A DNA stretch of 64,000 bases, from positions 62,001 through 126,000 of the forward strand of contig NZ_RQIH01000019.1 in NCBI RefSeq assembly GCF_003939025.1. Reading direction: 5' to 3'. The position numbers were made by a program, and so were the translations under genes. Shown piece after piece: positions 27,122-35,867 of the stretch. Below the pieces are notes generated by a model, which was not told the origin of the DNA, searched no databases, and was given only the letters and a program-made list of their open reading frames with translations. The stretch is from Rhizobium sophoriradicis (GTDB taxonomy: Bacteria > Pseudomonadota > Alphaproteobacteria > Rhizobiales > Rhizobiaceae). Numbering within the stretch: position 1 is the first letter of the stretch; every line of letters starts with the position of its first letter.

Positions 27122-29854
27122 ATGCAACAGAACATGTCTTCTCACAGCTTCAAACGTAAAGAACTGATCGGCAAGCTCGACCCTATATGCCTGCGTGCAT
27201 TCAAGGCGGCAGCCGACGCCGCCAAGCTTCGGGGCAATCCCTATGTCGAACTCGTCCATTGGATCGAGCAACTGGCGCTCGTCGACCGCGCGGATTTCCA
27301 GCTGATCCTCGCCGATGCTGGCGTGGACCTCGGCCGCCTCGCGGCCGACATGGCACGGTCGATCGACAAACTGCCCTATGGCGCGACGTCCATAGAAGAG
27401 TTTTCAGATCACATATTTCACGCTGTCCAGGAAGCCTGGAGTCTCGCAAGCCTTCAATTCGGCTCGGAAGAGGTGCGCGGCGCTTACGTCCTTCTCGCCT
27501 GTAGAAAGGTGCCGGTGCTTGATGGCTTGCTGTTGAAGATCAGCGGTGAGTTCGACCGGATCGAAGCTGATTCCGTCCTTGCTCGCCTGGACGACGTACT
27601 CTCTCAATCGCTTGAAAATCGCGGCGGACGCGACGCTGGGCAACCGGTGCGCAAGGAACGACCGGCTGCCGGCGATTCCGCGTTGGCGAAATATGCGACT
27701 GATCTGACCAGGCGTGCTCGAGAAGGGAAGATCGATCCGGTTGTGGGTCGCGACCCGGAAATTCGCCAGATCGTCGATATTCTCATGCGCCGACGGCAGA
27801 ACAACCCGATCCTGACGGGCGAGGCCGGGGTCGGCAAGACGGCAGTCGTTGAAGGCTTCGCGCTTCGCCTCGCGGTAGAAGACGTGCCGCCGCCACTCAA
27901 AGGGGTCGCGCTCCACATGCTGGATGTTGGCTTGATGCAGGCCGGAGCGAGCGTCAAAGGTGAGTTTGAAAAACGCCTCAAGACGGTCATCGACGAGGTT
28001 CAGGCATCGGAAACGCCGATCATCCTCTTCATCGACGAAGCACATACACTGATCGGAGCGGGCGGGGCTGCGGGAACGGGGGACGCCGCAAATCTTTTGA
28101 AGCCAGCATTGGCGCGCGGCGAGCTACGCACGATCGCGGCAACGACATGGGCGGAGTACAAACAGCATATCGAGAAAGACCCGGCGCTGACCCGGCGCTT
28201 CCAGGTCGTCAAGATTGAGGAACCCAGCGAAGAAGACGCCATTCTGATGCTTCGCGGCGTGGCGGGAATCCTCGAGAAACACCATCAGGTGCAGATCCTC
28301 GACGAGGCGATCGAAACGGCGGTCGGCCTTTCACATCGTTACATTCCCGCCCGCCAGTTGCCCGACAAGGCAGTCAGCTTGCTCGATACAGCTTGCGCCC
28401 GCGTGGCGGTATCACAGCACGCAACGCCGGCCGAGGTTGAAGATCTACTGCGGCGCAAACAGTCTCTCGAGATCGAGCAGGGGATCATCGGCCGCGAAAA
28501 GTCCATCGGCATTGAGGTTGCAGACCGTCAAGCTAAGGTCGACAACGCCCTTGGCGCGGCGGAGAAGGCCCTTGCCGGGGCGCGAGCTCGCTGGGAAGAG
28601 GAACGGTCGATGGTGTCTGACATTCTCGACCTGCGGGCCAGGCTGCGCAGCGAGGGAGTTGGCCTGGATGCGGCGTTGTCGCAACAGGGCGATACCGCGA
28701 CCGTTGCCACGGCCCCCGACCGAAATCTCTCAGCGCCCAGCGAAGACGAAGAAGAAGCTCCCGACGGAAATGCTGATCTTTCGCGCCTAAGGGCACTTAC
28801 CTACGAACTTGCCGAGATGCAGGGCGAAACGCCATTGATGCTGCTGTCGGTAGACCGCAACGCGGTCGCCTCGGTGGTCCAGGACTGGACAGGTATTCCC
28901 GTCGGGCGAATGCTCGCCGGTCAGACTGAAAGGGCGCTCAAGCTCGCCGGAATTCTGGGCGAACGCGTTGTCGGTCAGGACCTTGCCATGGAAGCGATCG
29001 CACGTCGGGTACGGACCAGCCGCGCAGGACTTGGGTCGCCCGAAAAGCCGGTCGGCGTCTTCCTGCTCTGTGGACCGTCCGGTGTCGGTAAGACGGAAAC
29101 GGCGCTCGCCCTTGCCGAGGCATTGTACGGCGGCGAACAGAACCTGATCTCCATCAACATGTCGGAATTTCAGGAGGCCCATACGGTTTCTACGCTGAAG
29201 GGAGCACCCCCCGGCTATGTCGGCTACGGCAAGGGAGGTATTCTGACCGAGGCCGTTCGACGCAGGCCCTATTCCGTTATTTTGCTCGACGAGGTCGAAA
29301 AAGCGCATCCCGATGTCCATGAGATTTTCTTTCAGGTCTTCGACAAAGGGATGATGGACGACAGCGAGGGTCGACGGATTGATTTTAGAAATACACTCAT
29401 ATTGCTGACCTCCAACGTCGGTTCGGATGTCATCATGAGGCTGACCGGCAACGGGCTCTCCCGCACGCCGCCCGAAGAACTCGAAGCCGCGTTGCGGACA
29501 CCGTTGCTGCAGGTGTTCCCGGCCGCCTTCCTCGGGCGCGTCATCGTCGTGCCCTATTATCCCCTCTCGGATTCGATGATCGAAGCAATCGCGCAGGCAA
29601 ATTTTGCGAAGATCGCCGAGCGACTGCGTACGAGCCATAACGCCGAACTGGTCATAGGTGAGGGCGTTATCGACTTGATCAAGGCGCGCTGCACCGAAGT
29701 GGAGTCGGGCGGTCGCATGATCGATGCGATCTTGACCAACACGCTTCTGCCGGCCCTCAGCACCGGCATATTGAACTGGGCGCTGGACGGCAAACGCTTG
29801 ACGAAGGCGACGGTCGGAGCGTCTGCGGACGGCTTCACCTACGCCTTCGAATAG
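27122..29854 (+). CDS. clpV: T6SS sheath-recycling AAA+ ATPase ClpV (TssH)
   Basis: The 910-residue protein has an N-terminal Clp-type domain and two AAA+ modules, with Walker A GEAGVGKTAVVEG near residue 232 and GPSGVGKTETAL near 650, plus Walker B IILFIDEAHTLIGAGG and VILLDEVEKAHPDV. A coiled-coil middle region lies around 440-520. The N-terminal LIGKLDPICLRAFKAAADAAK and the lack of a ClpP-binding loop fit ClpV rather than ClpB. It disassembles contracted TssBC sheaths. The ATG at 27122 is favoured over GTG 27101 because AGGAG precedes it at a usable distance; ATG 27134 is another option. Confidence 0.94.
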   Translation: MQQNMSSHSFKRKELIGKLDPICLRAFKAAADAAKLRGNPYVELVHWIEQLALVDRADFQLILADAGVDLGRLAADMARSIDKLPYGATSIEEFSDHIFHAVQEAWSLASLQFGSEEVRGAYVLLACRKVPVLDGLLLKISGEFDRIEADSVLARLDDVLSQSLENRGGRDAGQPVRKERPAAGDSALAKYATDLTRRAREGKIDPVVGRDPEIRQIVDILMRRRQNNPILTGEAGVGKTAVVEGFALRLAVEDVPPPLKGVALHMLDVGLMQAGASVKGEFEKRLKTVIDEVQASETPIILFIDEAHTLIGAGGAAGTGDAANLLKPALARGELRTIAATTWAEYKQHIEKDPALTRRFQVVKIEEPSEEDAILMLRGVAGILEKHHQVQILDEAIETAVGLSHRYIPARQLPDKAVSLLDTACARVAVSQHATPAEVEDLLRRKQSLEIEQGIIGREKSIGIEVADRQAKVDNALGAAEKALAGARARWEEERSMVSDILDLRARLRSEGVGLDAALSQQGDTATVATAPDRNLSAPSEDEEEAPDGNADLSRLRALTYELAEMQGETPLMLLSVDRNAVASVVQDWTGIPVGRMLAGQTERALKLAGILGERVVGQDLAMEAIARRVRTSRAGLGSPEKPVGVFLLCGPSGVGKTETALALAEALYGGEQNLISINMSEFQEAHTVSTLKGAPPGYVGYGKGGILTEAVRRRPYSVILLDEVEKAHPDVHEIFFQVFDKGMMDDSEGRRIDFRNTLILLTSNVGSDVIMRLTGNGLSRTPPEELEAALRTPLLQVFPAAFLGRVIVVPYYPLSDSMIEAIAQANFAKIAERLRTSHNAELVIGEGVIDLIKARCTEVESGGRMIDAILTNTLLPALSTGILNWALDGKRLTKATVGASADGFTYAFE

Positions 29855-29888
29855 CGATTAGATCGCATTTTGCAGCTGTTATACGCGT

Positions 29889-30629
29889 TTAGCTGACTGC
29901 CTGGAATTCGACGCGTCGGTTCTCGTCAGCTCTCGGTTTTTGTGGATCGAGCAGAAACTGCTCGCCAACGCCAACAGCCTCGAGCCGTTCACGAGGAATT
30001 TGGCAATCCTCTGTGAAGAAGCGGGCCACCTCCCTTGCACGCAGCGTCGAGAGATTTTGGTTGTACCTCGCTCCGCCGGAGGCATCGGTATGACCGACAA
30101 TGCGAATGAGCTTGATATCCATTTCTTTCACCACACTGCAGAGCTTCTGCAGCATCGGCTTCTCCTTGGGTGCGATGGCAGAGGAATCGAAGGCAAACTG
30201 CACGCGGTAGTTAACCTGATCATCGTCAGGCAGCTTCCAGTATGTCTGCGGTGTTGTTATCGTCGCTGCTGCAGTTGTTGGTGAAGTCTCCACCGGCCCC
30301 TGTCCGGGAGTCGGGCCGGCCTCGACTGTTGCCTGCTTAGCCACATTTGCCGAAGCGCCCGGGTTGCTACTCGCTTGAGTAGAGCCGATCTTGGCCGGCG
30401 GGGTCTCGGGCGTAGCGATCGGCACTGGCGTTGCCTCGGGCGCAGGCCCGGAATTGGTCAGCACGAGGCCGCGGGACGGCCCGAGCTTGGCCGCCTTGAA
30501 CAATTCCATTTGCCTCTGGAAACGTTCCTTGAGCGCCGTCTCGTTTAGTTCCTGTGCACGCAATTCACTTTGTAACGTGAAGAATAAAGCGAGAGACACC
30601 AGCAGCTTCAAAGTCAGCAGGCGCTTCAT
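29889..30629 (-). CDS. OmpA-family periplasmic/outer-membrane protein of the T6SS locus
   Basis: The 246-residue protein has a signal peptide (LLTLKLLVSLALFFTLQ, probable cut after LRAQ), a low-complexity Pro/Ala/Thr linker (about residues 60-125), and a C-terminal OmpA-like peptidoglycan-binding domain with YRVQFAFDSSAI, RIVGHTDASGGARYN and ENRRVEFQA. It probably anchors to the cell wall near the secretion complex and is additional to the OmpA domain of TssL. It is convergent with clpV (34 bases apart) and divergent from pppA. AGGA lies 7 bases upstream of the ATG. Confidence 0.82.
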   Translation of the reverse strand: MKRLLTLKLLVSLALFFTLQSELRAQELNETALKERFQRQMELFKAAKLGPSRGLVLTNSGPAPEATPVPIATPETPPAKIGSTQASSNPGASANVAKQATVEAGPTPGQGPVETSPTTAAATITTPQTYWKLPDDDQVNYRVQFAFDSSAIAPKEKPMLQKLCSVVKEMDIKLIRIVGHTDASGGARYNQNLSTLRAREVARFFTEDCQIPRERLEAVGVGEQFLLDPQKPRADENRRVEFQAVS

Positions 30630-30749
30630 TTTAGGTTCCTCTCGGCAAAAATGTTTCGCCTGGCCAAAAAATTACTATAGGATGACCGTGGGTGCAACCG
30701 CTTCCGTGGCGGCCCTCAGGGCGGAGCGAATGATGAGGTTCTTCCGGTC

Positions 30750-31520
30750 ATGACCCCGGAGTATCCCGATAGTCCCTCGACGCGGGTCCCGAGCTGGCCG
30801 CGCAGGCCGAATGGGGCCGGGCTCAGCCACACCGGTCATGTTCGCAACCGCAACGAGGACGCAATACTCATAGATCCCACAGGCGCGCTTTGGGCGGTTG
30901 CCGACGGAATGGGCGGTTATGGCCACGGCGACGTCGCGGCAGGCCTGGTGATCGAGCATCTAGCCCTGCTTCCCCATGATCCAATTTCGAGCGCCGATCT
31001 GGTGGGCGCGCTCGAAGCAGCCAATTCCGCCATTCGGCGATGGGCAACCTCGGCCGACGTGGCGCAGATGGGTGCAACCGTGGTGGCTGCGCTTCTGCAC
31101 GGAGGCACTATTTCGCTTGCATGGGCTGGCGATAGCCGGGCCTACCGCTGGCGCGATCGTGAATTACAGCAGCTGACGCGCGACCATTCGGTCGTGCAGG
31201 AGCTTCTCGACGATGGGCGCCTTTCTCCCGCGGCGGCCTGGCAGCACCCGCAAGCGCATGTTGTAACACGCGCGATTGGAGCGTCCGATCATCTTGTCGT
31301 CGAAACCACGGAAGTGTCGTTTTGCCCGGGTGATGTCTTCATTCTTTGCTCTGACGGGCTAACCGACTGTGTGGCGGACGCCGAGATCGCTGCCCTTATG
31401 GATGCCGTTTCCACGCCGGCAGTCGCCTGTCAGCGATTGATCGGCGCTGCTCTCGATAACGGTGCCCCCGACAACGTCTCAGTGATTGTCGTCCAGATTG
31501 ATGGAGCTGCGGTATCTTGA
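30750..31520 (+). CDS. pppA: T6SS PP2C-type protein phosphatase PppA
   Basis: The 256-residue protein carries the PP2C/Stp1 motifs in order: GHVRNRNEDAILID, VADGMGGYGHGDVAA, AWAGDSRAYRW, ILCSDGLTD and DNVSVIVV. The metal-binding aspartates are intact. It should reverse PpkA phosphorylation and reset the apparatus. No TagF domain is fused, unlike in Agrobacterium. The next gene starts within a few bases of its stop, so pppA, the M15 peptidase and the second tssM form one operon. Confidence 0.92.
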   Translation: MTPEYPDSPSTRVPSWPRRPNGAGLSHTGHVRNRNEDAILIDPTGALWAVADGMGGYGHGDVAAGLVIEHLALLPHDPISSADLVGALEAANSAIRRWATSADVAQMGATVVAALLHGGTISLAWAGDSRAYRWRDRELQQLTRDHSVVQELLDDGRLSPAAAWQHPQAHVVTRAIGASDHLVVETTEVSFCPGDVFILCSDGLTDCVADAEIAALMDAVSTPAVACQRLIGAALDNGAPDNVSVIVVQIDGAAVS

Positions 31521-31525
31521 GGCAA

Positions 31526-32425
31526 ATGAGTGCCATCGCGGCCATCGTCATCGGTATGAGCATCATTCTCGCAGCCGTCATCTTTGCGTTTGTCGGAAAC
31601 CTCTTGCAAGATACGGAGCATGATCCGAATGCGGGCAAAATAGATCGGCTCACACAGCAACTTGCCGAGCAGGACAGCCAAATTCGGGGGCTGCGCTCTG
31701 AGTTGAACACCCTCAAAGGACAGATGTCGGACGTCGGCGGCAGGGTGATGGAGTTGGAAAAAGCTCCACCTCCCAGCCCTGCTCAGACAGCCCCCGTCAT
31801 TAATCCGCAAGCCGTCCAAGAGACTGCACCTTCACCCCTCTTCACGGACCAGTTCGGCGGTATGGCACCGCGTGAAGAGGAAGGAAATCTGACTGAACCG
31901 ATGCAACTGGCAAAGAAGCGTTTCAACGAGAATGTCATACGCCCGACCCCGGCCGTGTTGCGACAGATATTGGGCGAGCCGAGAAGCACCTATTCAACCA
32001 CCTGTGCACCGGTCACCAATCCGAAATTGCTGCATGTACTAGAAACCCGCGACATCGGCGGTATTCGTCTGACCATGATCAGACCGGCGCTCGATTCGCT
32101 TCAGCAGATCATGGCGCGCCTAAAAAAAGAAGAGCCAGACATCTATTCCGCCATCGGAACCGCGGGCGCGCTCTGTGCAAGGTATGTACGGGGGTCTTCG
32201 AAGTCGGTGTCCTCACATGCGTGGGGGGCGGCCGTCGACCTGACGCTCAAGAAGAACCTCGACAACATGGGCGATAACAGCACGCAATTCGGGCTCGTGG
32301 TGCTCGCGGAGTTCTTCAATGAGGCTGGCTGGTATTGGGGTGCGGGCTATAGCCGCGAAGATTCCATGCATTTCGAGGTCGGCGAGGCGCTGCTGCGAAA
32401 ATGGGCGGCTGAGGGCAAGCTGTGA
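31526..32425 (+). CDS. Membrane-anchored M15-type peptidoglycan peptidase
   Basis: The 299-residue protein has an N-terminal membrane anchor (AIVIGMSIILAAVIFAFVG), then a coiled-coil segment (about residues 30-75), a Pro-rich linker, and a C-terminal D-Ala-D-Ala peptidase/M15-like domain. The expected zinc ligands are visible in VSSHAWGAAVDLTL (His and Asp) and in EDSMHFEV (His). Its place between pppA and the second tssM suggests local opening of the cell wall for T6SS assembly, comparable to the TagX peptidoglycan hydrolase of Acinetobacter. An effector role is less likely because of the anchor. The ATG at 31526 is preferred; TTG at 31517 is an alternative. Confidence 0.75.
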   Translation: MSAIAAIVIGMSIILAAVIFAFVGNLLQDTEHDPNAGKIDRLTQQLAEQDSQIRGLRSELNTLKGQMSDVGGRVMELEKAPPPSPAQTAPVINPQAVQETAPSPLFTDQFGGMAPREEEGNLTEPMQLAKKRFNENVIRPTPAVLRQILGEPRSTYSTTCAPVTNPKLLHVLETRDIGGIRLTMIRPALDSLQQIMARLKKEEPDIYSAIGTAGALCARYVRGSSKSVSSHAWGAAVDLTLKKNLDNMGDNSTQFGLVVLAEFFNEAGWYWGAGYSREDSMHFEVGEALLRKWAAEGKL

Positions 32426-34893
32426 AGGGGGATCTCGAACCGCCGGGTCCAGCCCCTATGCAGGCAGATGTGCTTGCCGCACTGGCACAGCCGCTGCTGG
32501 ATCTTGCAAGACGTGCCGAGAGCGAAAAGAAGCCAGATCCGCGCGAGCTTGCGGCAATGGCACGGACCCTCGTCGCCGCTTTCGAGACGGAAGCACGACG
32601 CAGGAAGGTCCCGCAGGACTGGCTCCTGGATGCTCGCGATGCCCTTGTTGCTTTGGTTGATGCGCGAGCGCGTAACAATCCCGCATTGTCAATCCGAAAA
32701 TGGGAGCGCGCGCTTGCCGCTGCTCTTCCAATTGGGGGCGTTATGACGGCCAGCAGGCTGGCCGAACGGGCGAGGGCGGCAGCGAAGGCAGGGCCCGCGA
32801 GCCGGGATCTCGCCCGCTTCCTCGGTCACTGTAACGACGCTGTCCAGGCGGCCCTTCTATCGGGCACACAGCATAAAACGCTCGCGGATCGCGGTCTTGC
32901 TGCCCTTGTGATCGGACTTTTCCTGGCAATTCTGCTGGTTTGGGCGGCATGGGCCGAATGGCGGTTTCGTGAGCGGCTTTTGTCGCAACTGCCCGATGTC
33001 GCACGTGTCGTAGAAGCCGGACGCGTGGCAACACCGGCAGCGCGCGCAGCCCAACTCGATGCATTCCTTGCGGGAGTTCGACTTGTCGAGCAGGATGCGC
33101 AGCGTTCACCCCTTGGTCTCATTCATCATTTAGGTATGTTCGATCCGGCAGAGGCCGCGCGTCGGCGCTATGGCCAAGCCGTCGACGCCCTGGCCAGCGG
33201 TCCGCTTGCTGCAGCCCTTGGTGTTGCTCTCGCCACGGAAGGAGAGGCGACCGCACTTTACGATTCCCTGCGCGCCTGGTCTATCTTGAAGGGCACCTCG
33301 GACTGGCAACCACGGTTCCTGGCCGGCTGGGTGGACGATCGAGCCCAGACATTTCCCGAACTTGCTGGCATGGCAGTGCATGTCGCCGCCATGTCCGGAC
33401 CTCCAGCAGATCTTGAACAGCCGGATCCCGAAGCAATTGCTCAAGCAACACAGTTTGCTTCAGAGGGCTCTGCAAACGAGCGAGCCATGCTCGAACTCGC
33501 CCGTGCCGAGAAAACTGCGGGCCTTCCAGCCTGGTCTCTCGGGCAGGCAGCACCTGGTCTCGACAGGATATTGATCCGCAGGTCCGGACTGCCCATCGAG
33601 CAGGCCGTGCCCGGTCTCTACACTGAGGCAGGATGGGCTTATGCACGCTCTGGTGCTGCAGAAGAGGCGATCGGCAAGGCGAAAACCGAAGCTACCAACC
33701 TCCTGCAAGCCGCCGACATGGCGAGTGCTGATGCAGTTATGGACCTTCTTCAGAAGCGAACGCTGGAGACGTGGTCTCACTACCTCGGCGATCTTCGTGT
33801 CCGGCCGTTCACCGACCAACCGAGCGCGGTTATTGTCAGCGGTGTGCTAAGCGCCACCAACTCGCCGCTCTCGGCCCTGATCCGTGAGGTATGGCGCCAG
33901 GCGGGTGGCACCGACCGCAGCCGCAGCCATGCGAACCAGCTTCGCATCGCCGCCACAATCGGGCCTGCCATCCAATTCGTGGAGCAGGGTCGCATGTCGG
34001 AAATATCGCGGCTTTTTGTGTCGCTGAATGTCGCGCTTGCACTTCTCGACGTAAATTCAGAAATCGGCAAAAGGTCGCTGATGGATGCACAGGAACGCGC
34101 CAACTCCATCGTCGCCCTGCAGCAGGCCCCGCTGCTCGTCGTACAAATGGTCGAAGACGTGATCTCCCAAACGGCCTCTCCAAAGGCGATAGAAAAGGCC
34201 GAGGATCTGGTCCCGACAGGAAGGCCGCCGGGGGCTTGGGGCGAGATTGCCATGGCCTGCCAGGCCGCTGTGGCAGGCCGCTATCCGTTCTTTGACGGGT
34301 CGGACGCGGATATGGCCGAAGTCGCGCGCATTTTCGCGCCGAATGGTCTGGTGGCGACCTATTTCCGGACGCAACTGGCGCCTTCAATGGACACATCAAC
34401 GACCCCGTGGCGCTGGAAACCGGAGGCACGGCTTTCCGGCTACGCGCCCGAAAGCGCAACGTTCTTTCAGAAAGCTTCCGCGATCGGTGACGCGCTCTTT
34501 CGTCAGGGGACCGCGCCGCGCCTCCCTGTATCGCTGGAGGCACTTGCGCAGCGCGGTGCGGCTACCATCTCGATCGGCGGCGCTCACGCTCCGGTTACCA
34601 CGTCAGGCGGGGCGGTGACCTTCAACTGGCCGGGGGACTTGCCATCACGCGGCCTCGAAATCTCCTTCGATAGCGTCAGAACTGTCGAGAAAAAGAGCGC
34701 GCCCGGGCCGTGGGGCCTGTTGCGCTTTCTGGACGGATCACGCTTGCGGCCACGCGACGGCGGCCGGCGTTTTCTCATAGACGTGCGGGCAACCGGCGCG
34801 CGCGCCTACCTGCAGATGTCGTTCGCCGAGCCTGCCAACCCTGTGTCCGTGCGCCTTCTGATGCGGGAACTGACATGTCCATCGAGTCTCTGA
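32422..34893 (+). CDS. Second TssM-like protein lacking the NTPase domain, with DotU-like N-terminus
   Basis: The 823-residue protein shares the periplasmic half of TssM. Its C-terminus has the same order of blocks as TssM at 9518: a RYPFF segment, FAPNGLVATYF, TTPWRWKPEARL, a beta-rich domain, and PWGLLRFLDGSRLR. There is no Walker A motif. Instead, the first 150 residues look like a DotU/TssL cytoplasmic domain (PLLDLARR, then RDALVALVDARARNNPA and IRKWERALAAAL), followed by one membrane segment near residues 159-178. It thus seems to combine TssL-like and TssM-like parts. GTG at 32422 overlaps the peptidase stop by 4 bases, with GAGGG upstream. Confidence 0.8.
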   Translation: MKGDLEPPGPAPMQADVLAALAQPLLDLARRAESEKKPDPRELAAMARTLVAAFETEARRRKVPQDWLLDARDALVALVDARARNNPALSIRKWERALAAALPIGGVMTASRLAERARAAAKAGPASRDLARFLGHCNDAVQAALLSGTQHKTLADRGLAALVIGLFLAILLVWAAWAEWRFRERLLSQLPDVARVVEAGRVATPAARAAQLDAFLAGVRLVEQDAQRSPLGLIHHLGMFDPAEAARRRYGQAVDALASGPLAAALGVALATEGEATALYDSLRAWSILKGTSDWQPRFLAGWVDDRAQTFPELAGMAVHVAAMSGPPADLEQPDPEAIAQATQFASEGSANERAMLELARAEKTAGLPAWSLGQAAPGLDRILIRRSGLPIEQAVPGLYTEAGWAYARSGAAEEAIGKAKTEATNLLQAADMASADAVMDLLQKRTLETWSHYLGDLRVRPFTDQPSAVIVSGVLSATNSPLSALIREVWRQAGGTDRSRSHANQLRIAATIGPAIQFVEQGRMSEISRLFVSLNVALALLDVNSEIGKRSLMDAQERANSIVALQQAPLLVVQMVEDVISQTASPKAIEKAEDLVPTGRPPGAWGEIAMACQAAVAGRYPFFDGSDADMAEVARIFAPNGLVATYFRTQLAPSMDTSTTPWRWKPEARLSGYAPESATFFQKASAIGDALFRQGTAPRLPVSLEALAQRGAATISIGGAHAPVTTSGGAVTFNWPGDLPSRGLEISFDSVRTVEKKSAPGPWGLLRFLDGSRLRPRDGGRRFLIDVRATGARAYLQMSFAEPANPVSVRLLMRELTCPSSL

Positions 34894-35867
34894 CGTCACC
34901 ACGGATGCAAAGGCGGACGCACGCGTCTCATAAAGTCACGTATGCCTGTCCGGCAGGCACTCAAGGTACCAGCAAGTGCAACCATGGGCGCTGCGGAACG
35001 CTGCGGGTCACGGCAAGGATGTCGGGAGCACCCTGATCAGCCAAGGTCTTGCCCTGCCTCTCAATTAGCCAGGATGACGGATTTCCGCAGCCTCGATCAT
35101 CGCTCTTCGCTGGCGAGTTGCCGCTCCTCAATCACGCGGCTGCGGGACTCTGAGCCCAGGGCAGAAGCGCTCAATGATCTTCTGTGTCTCCTGCGTGCAG
35201 AAAAAACTGCTGCCGACGGACCTGTTCAACGGCAGCCAATATACCCTGGGAGGGGAAAGGCACGTGAACGGCGCTTTGCACTTGGCTTCAGGTCTCCGTC
35301 CCACACTTGTTACTTTAAGCACCCCAGGGAGTGGTGGGCTGCTGAAGTTGCCGATCAATAAGCAATATTATTTTGTTCGGTGATCGTATTAAAGCGAAAT
35401 CGCCGAGGCCCACGTGCATACTGGCGTATGCGCCCTGGCACACAGCAAGAACACAGCCGCCTCTTGTACTGGGCGGTAGGGGCCTCGGCATCGATGCCCT
35501 CATTCTGCTCGTTGCCTTTATGGTACTGGAAGCGGCGGTGCGGCCTATCTGACTGAGCTAGCGCTCCGCGACACGGAATTGATGCAGCCTGTCTTGCTCT
35601 TCAGCATGTGACTGAGGGAAAGAAACAGCATTGCTAGCTGTGTCCGCCAAACCCATTGTGCAGGGGTGGATTGAGTGAAAGTTCGCTGTCCAGCCATTGT
35701 GGTTTCGAAGTAGAAATATGCGAGATGTAGCCGGTGCAACATGCGAAATTGTTAACACCTGTCTTAAGCGGCCCTTTAGGCAACATGAATTGTCATCTTA
35801 GTGGTTTCAGGCATTTTTCTCGCAGAGTTCGAACGGCCGCTTTTTTGTGACACGAGGTGAACCTACG
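34894..35867. other. Gene-free region between T6SS and catabolic genes
   Basis: About 970 bases without a convincing coding region; short open frames on both strands lack ribosome binding sites and family resemblance. The base composition becomes more AT-rich from about 35300. A stretch near 35546-35570, read on the minus strand, resembles the 5' end and D-arm of a tRNA, but no cloverleaf follows. The promoter of the aldehyde dehydrogenase at 35868 should lie within the last 150 bases. Confidence 0.5.

Noticed and set aside
35546..35570. tRNA gene on the minus strand
   Set aside because: Only a D-arm-like piece is present; no anticodon stem, T-arm or acceptor closure could be formed.
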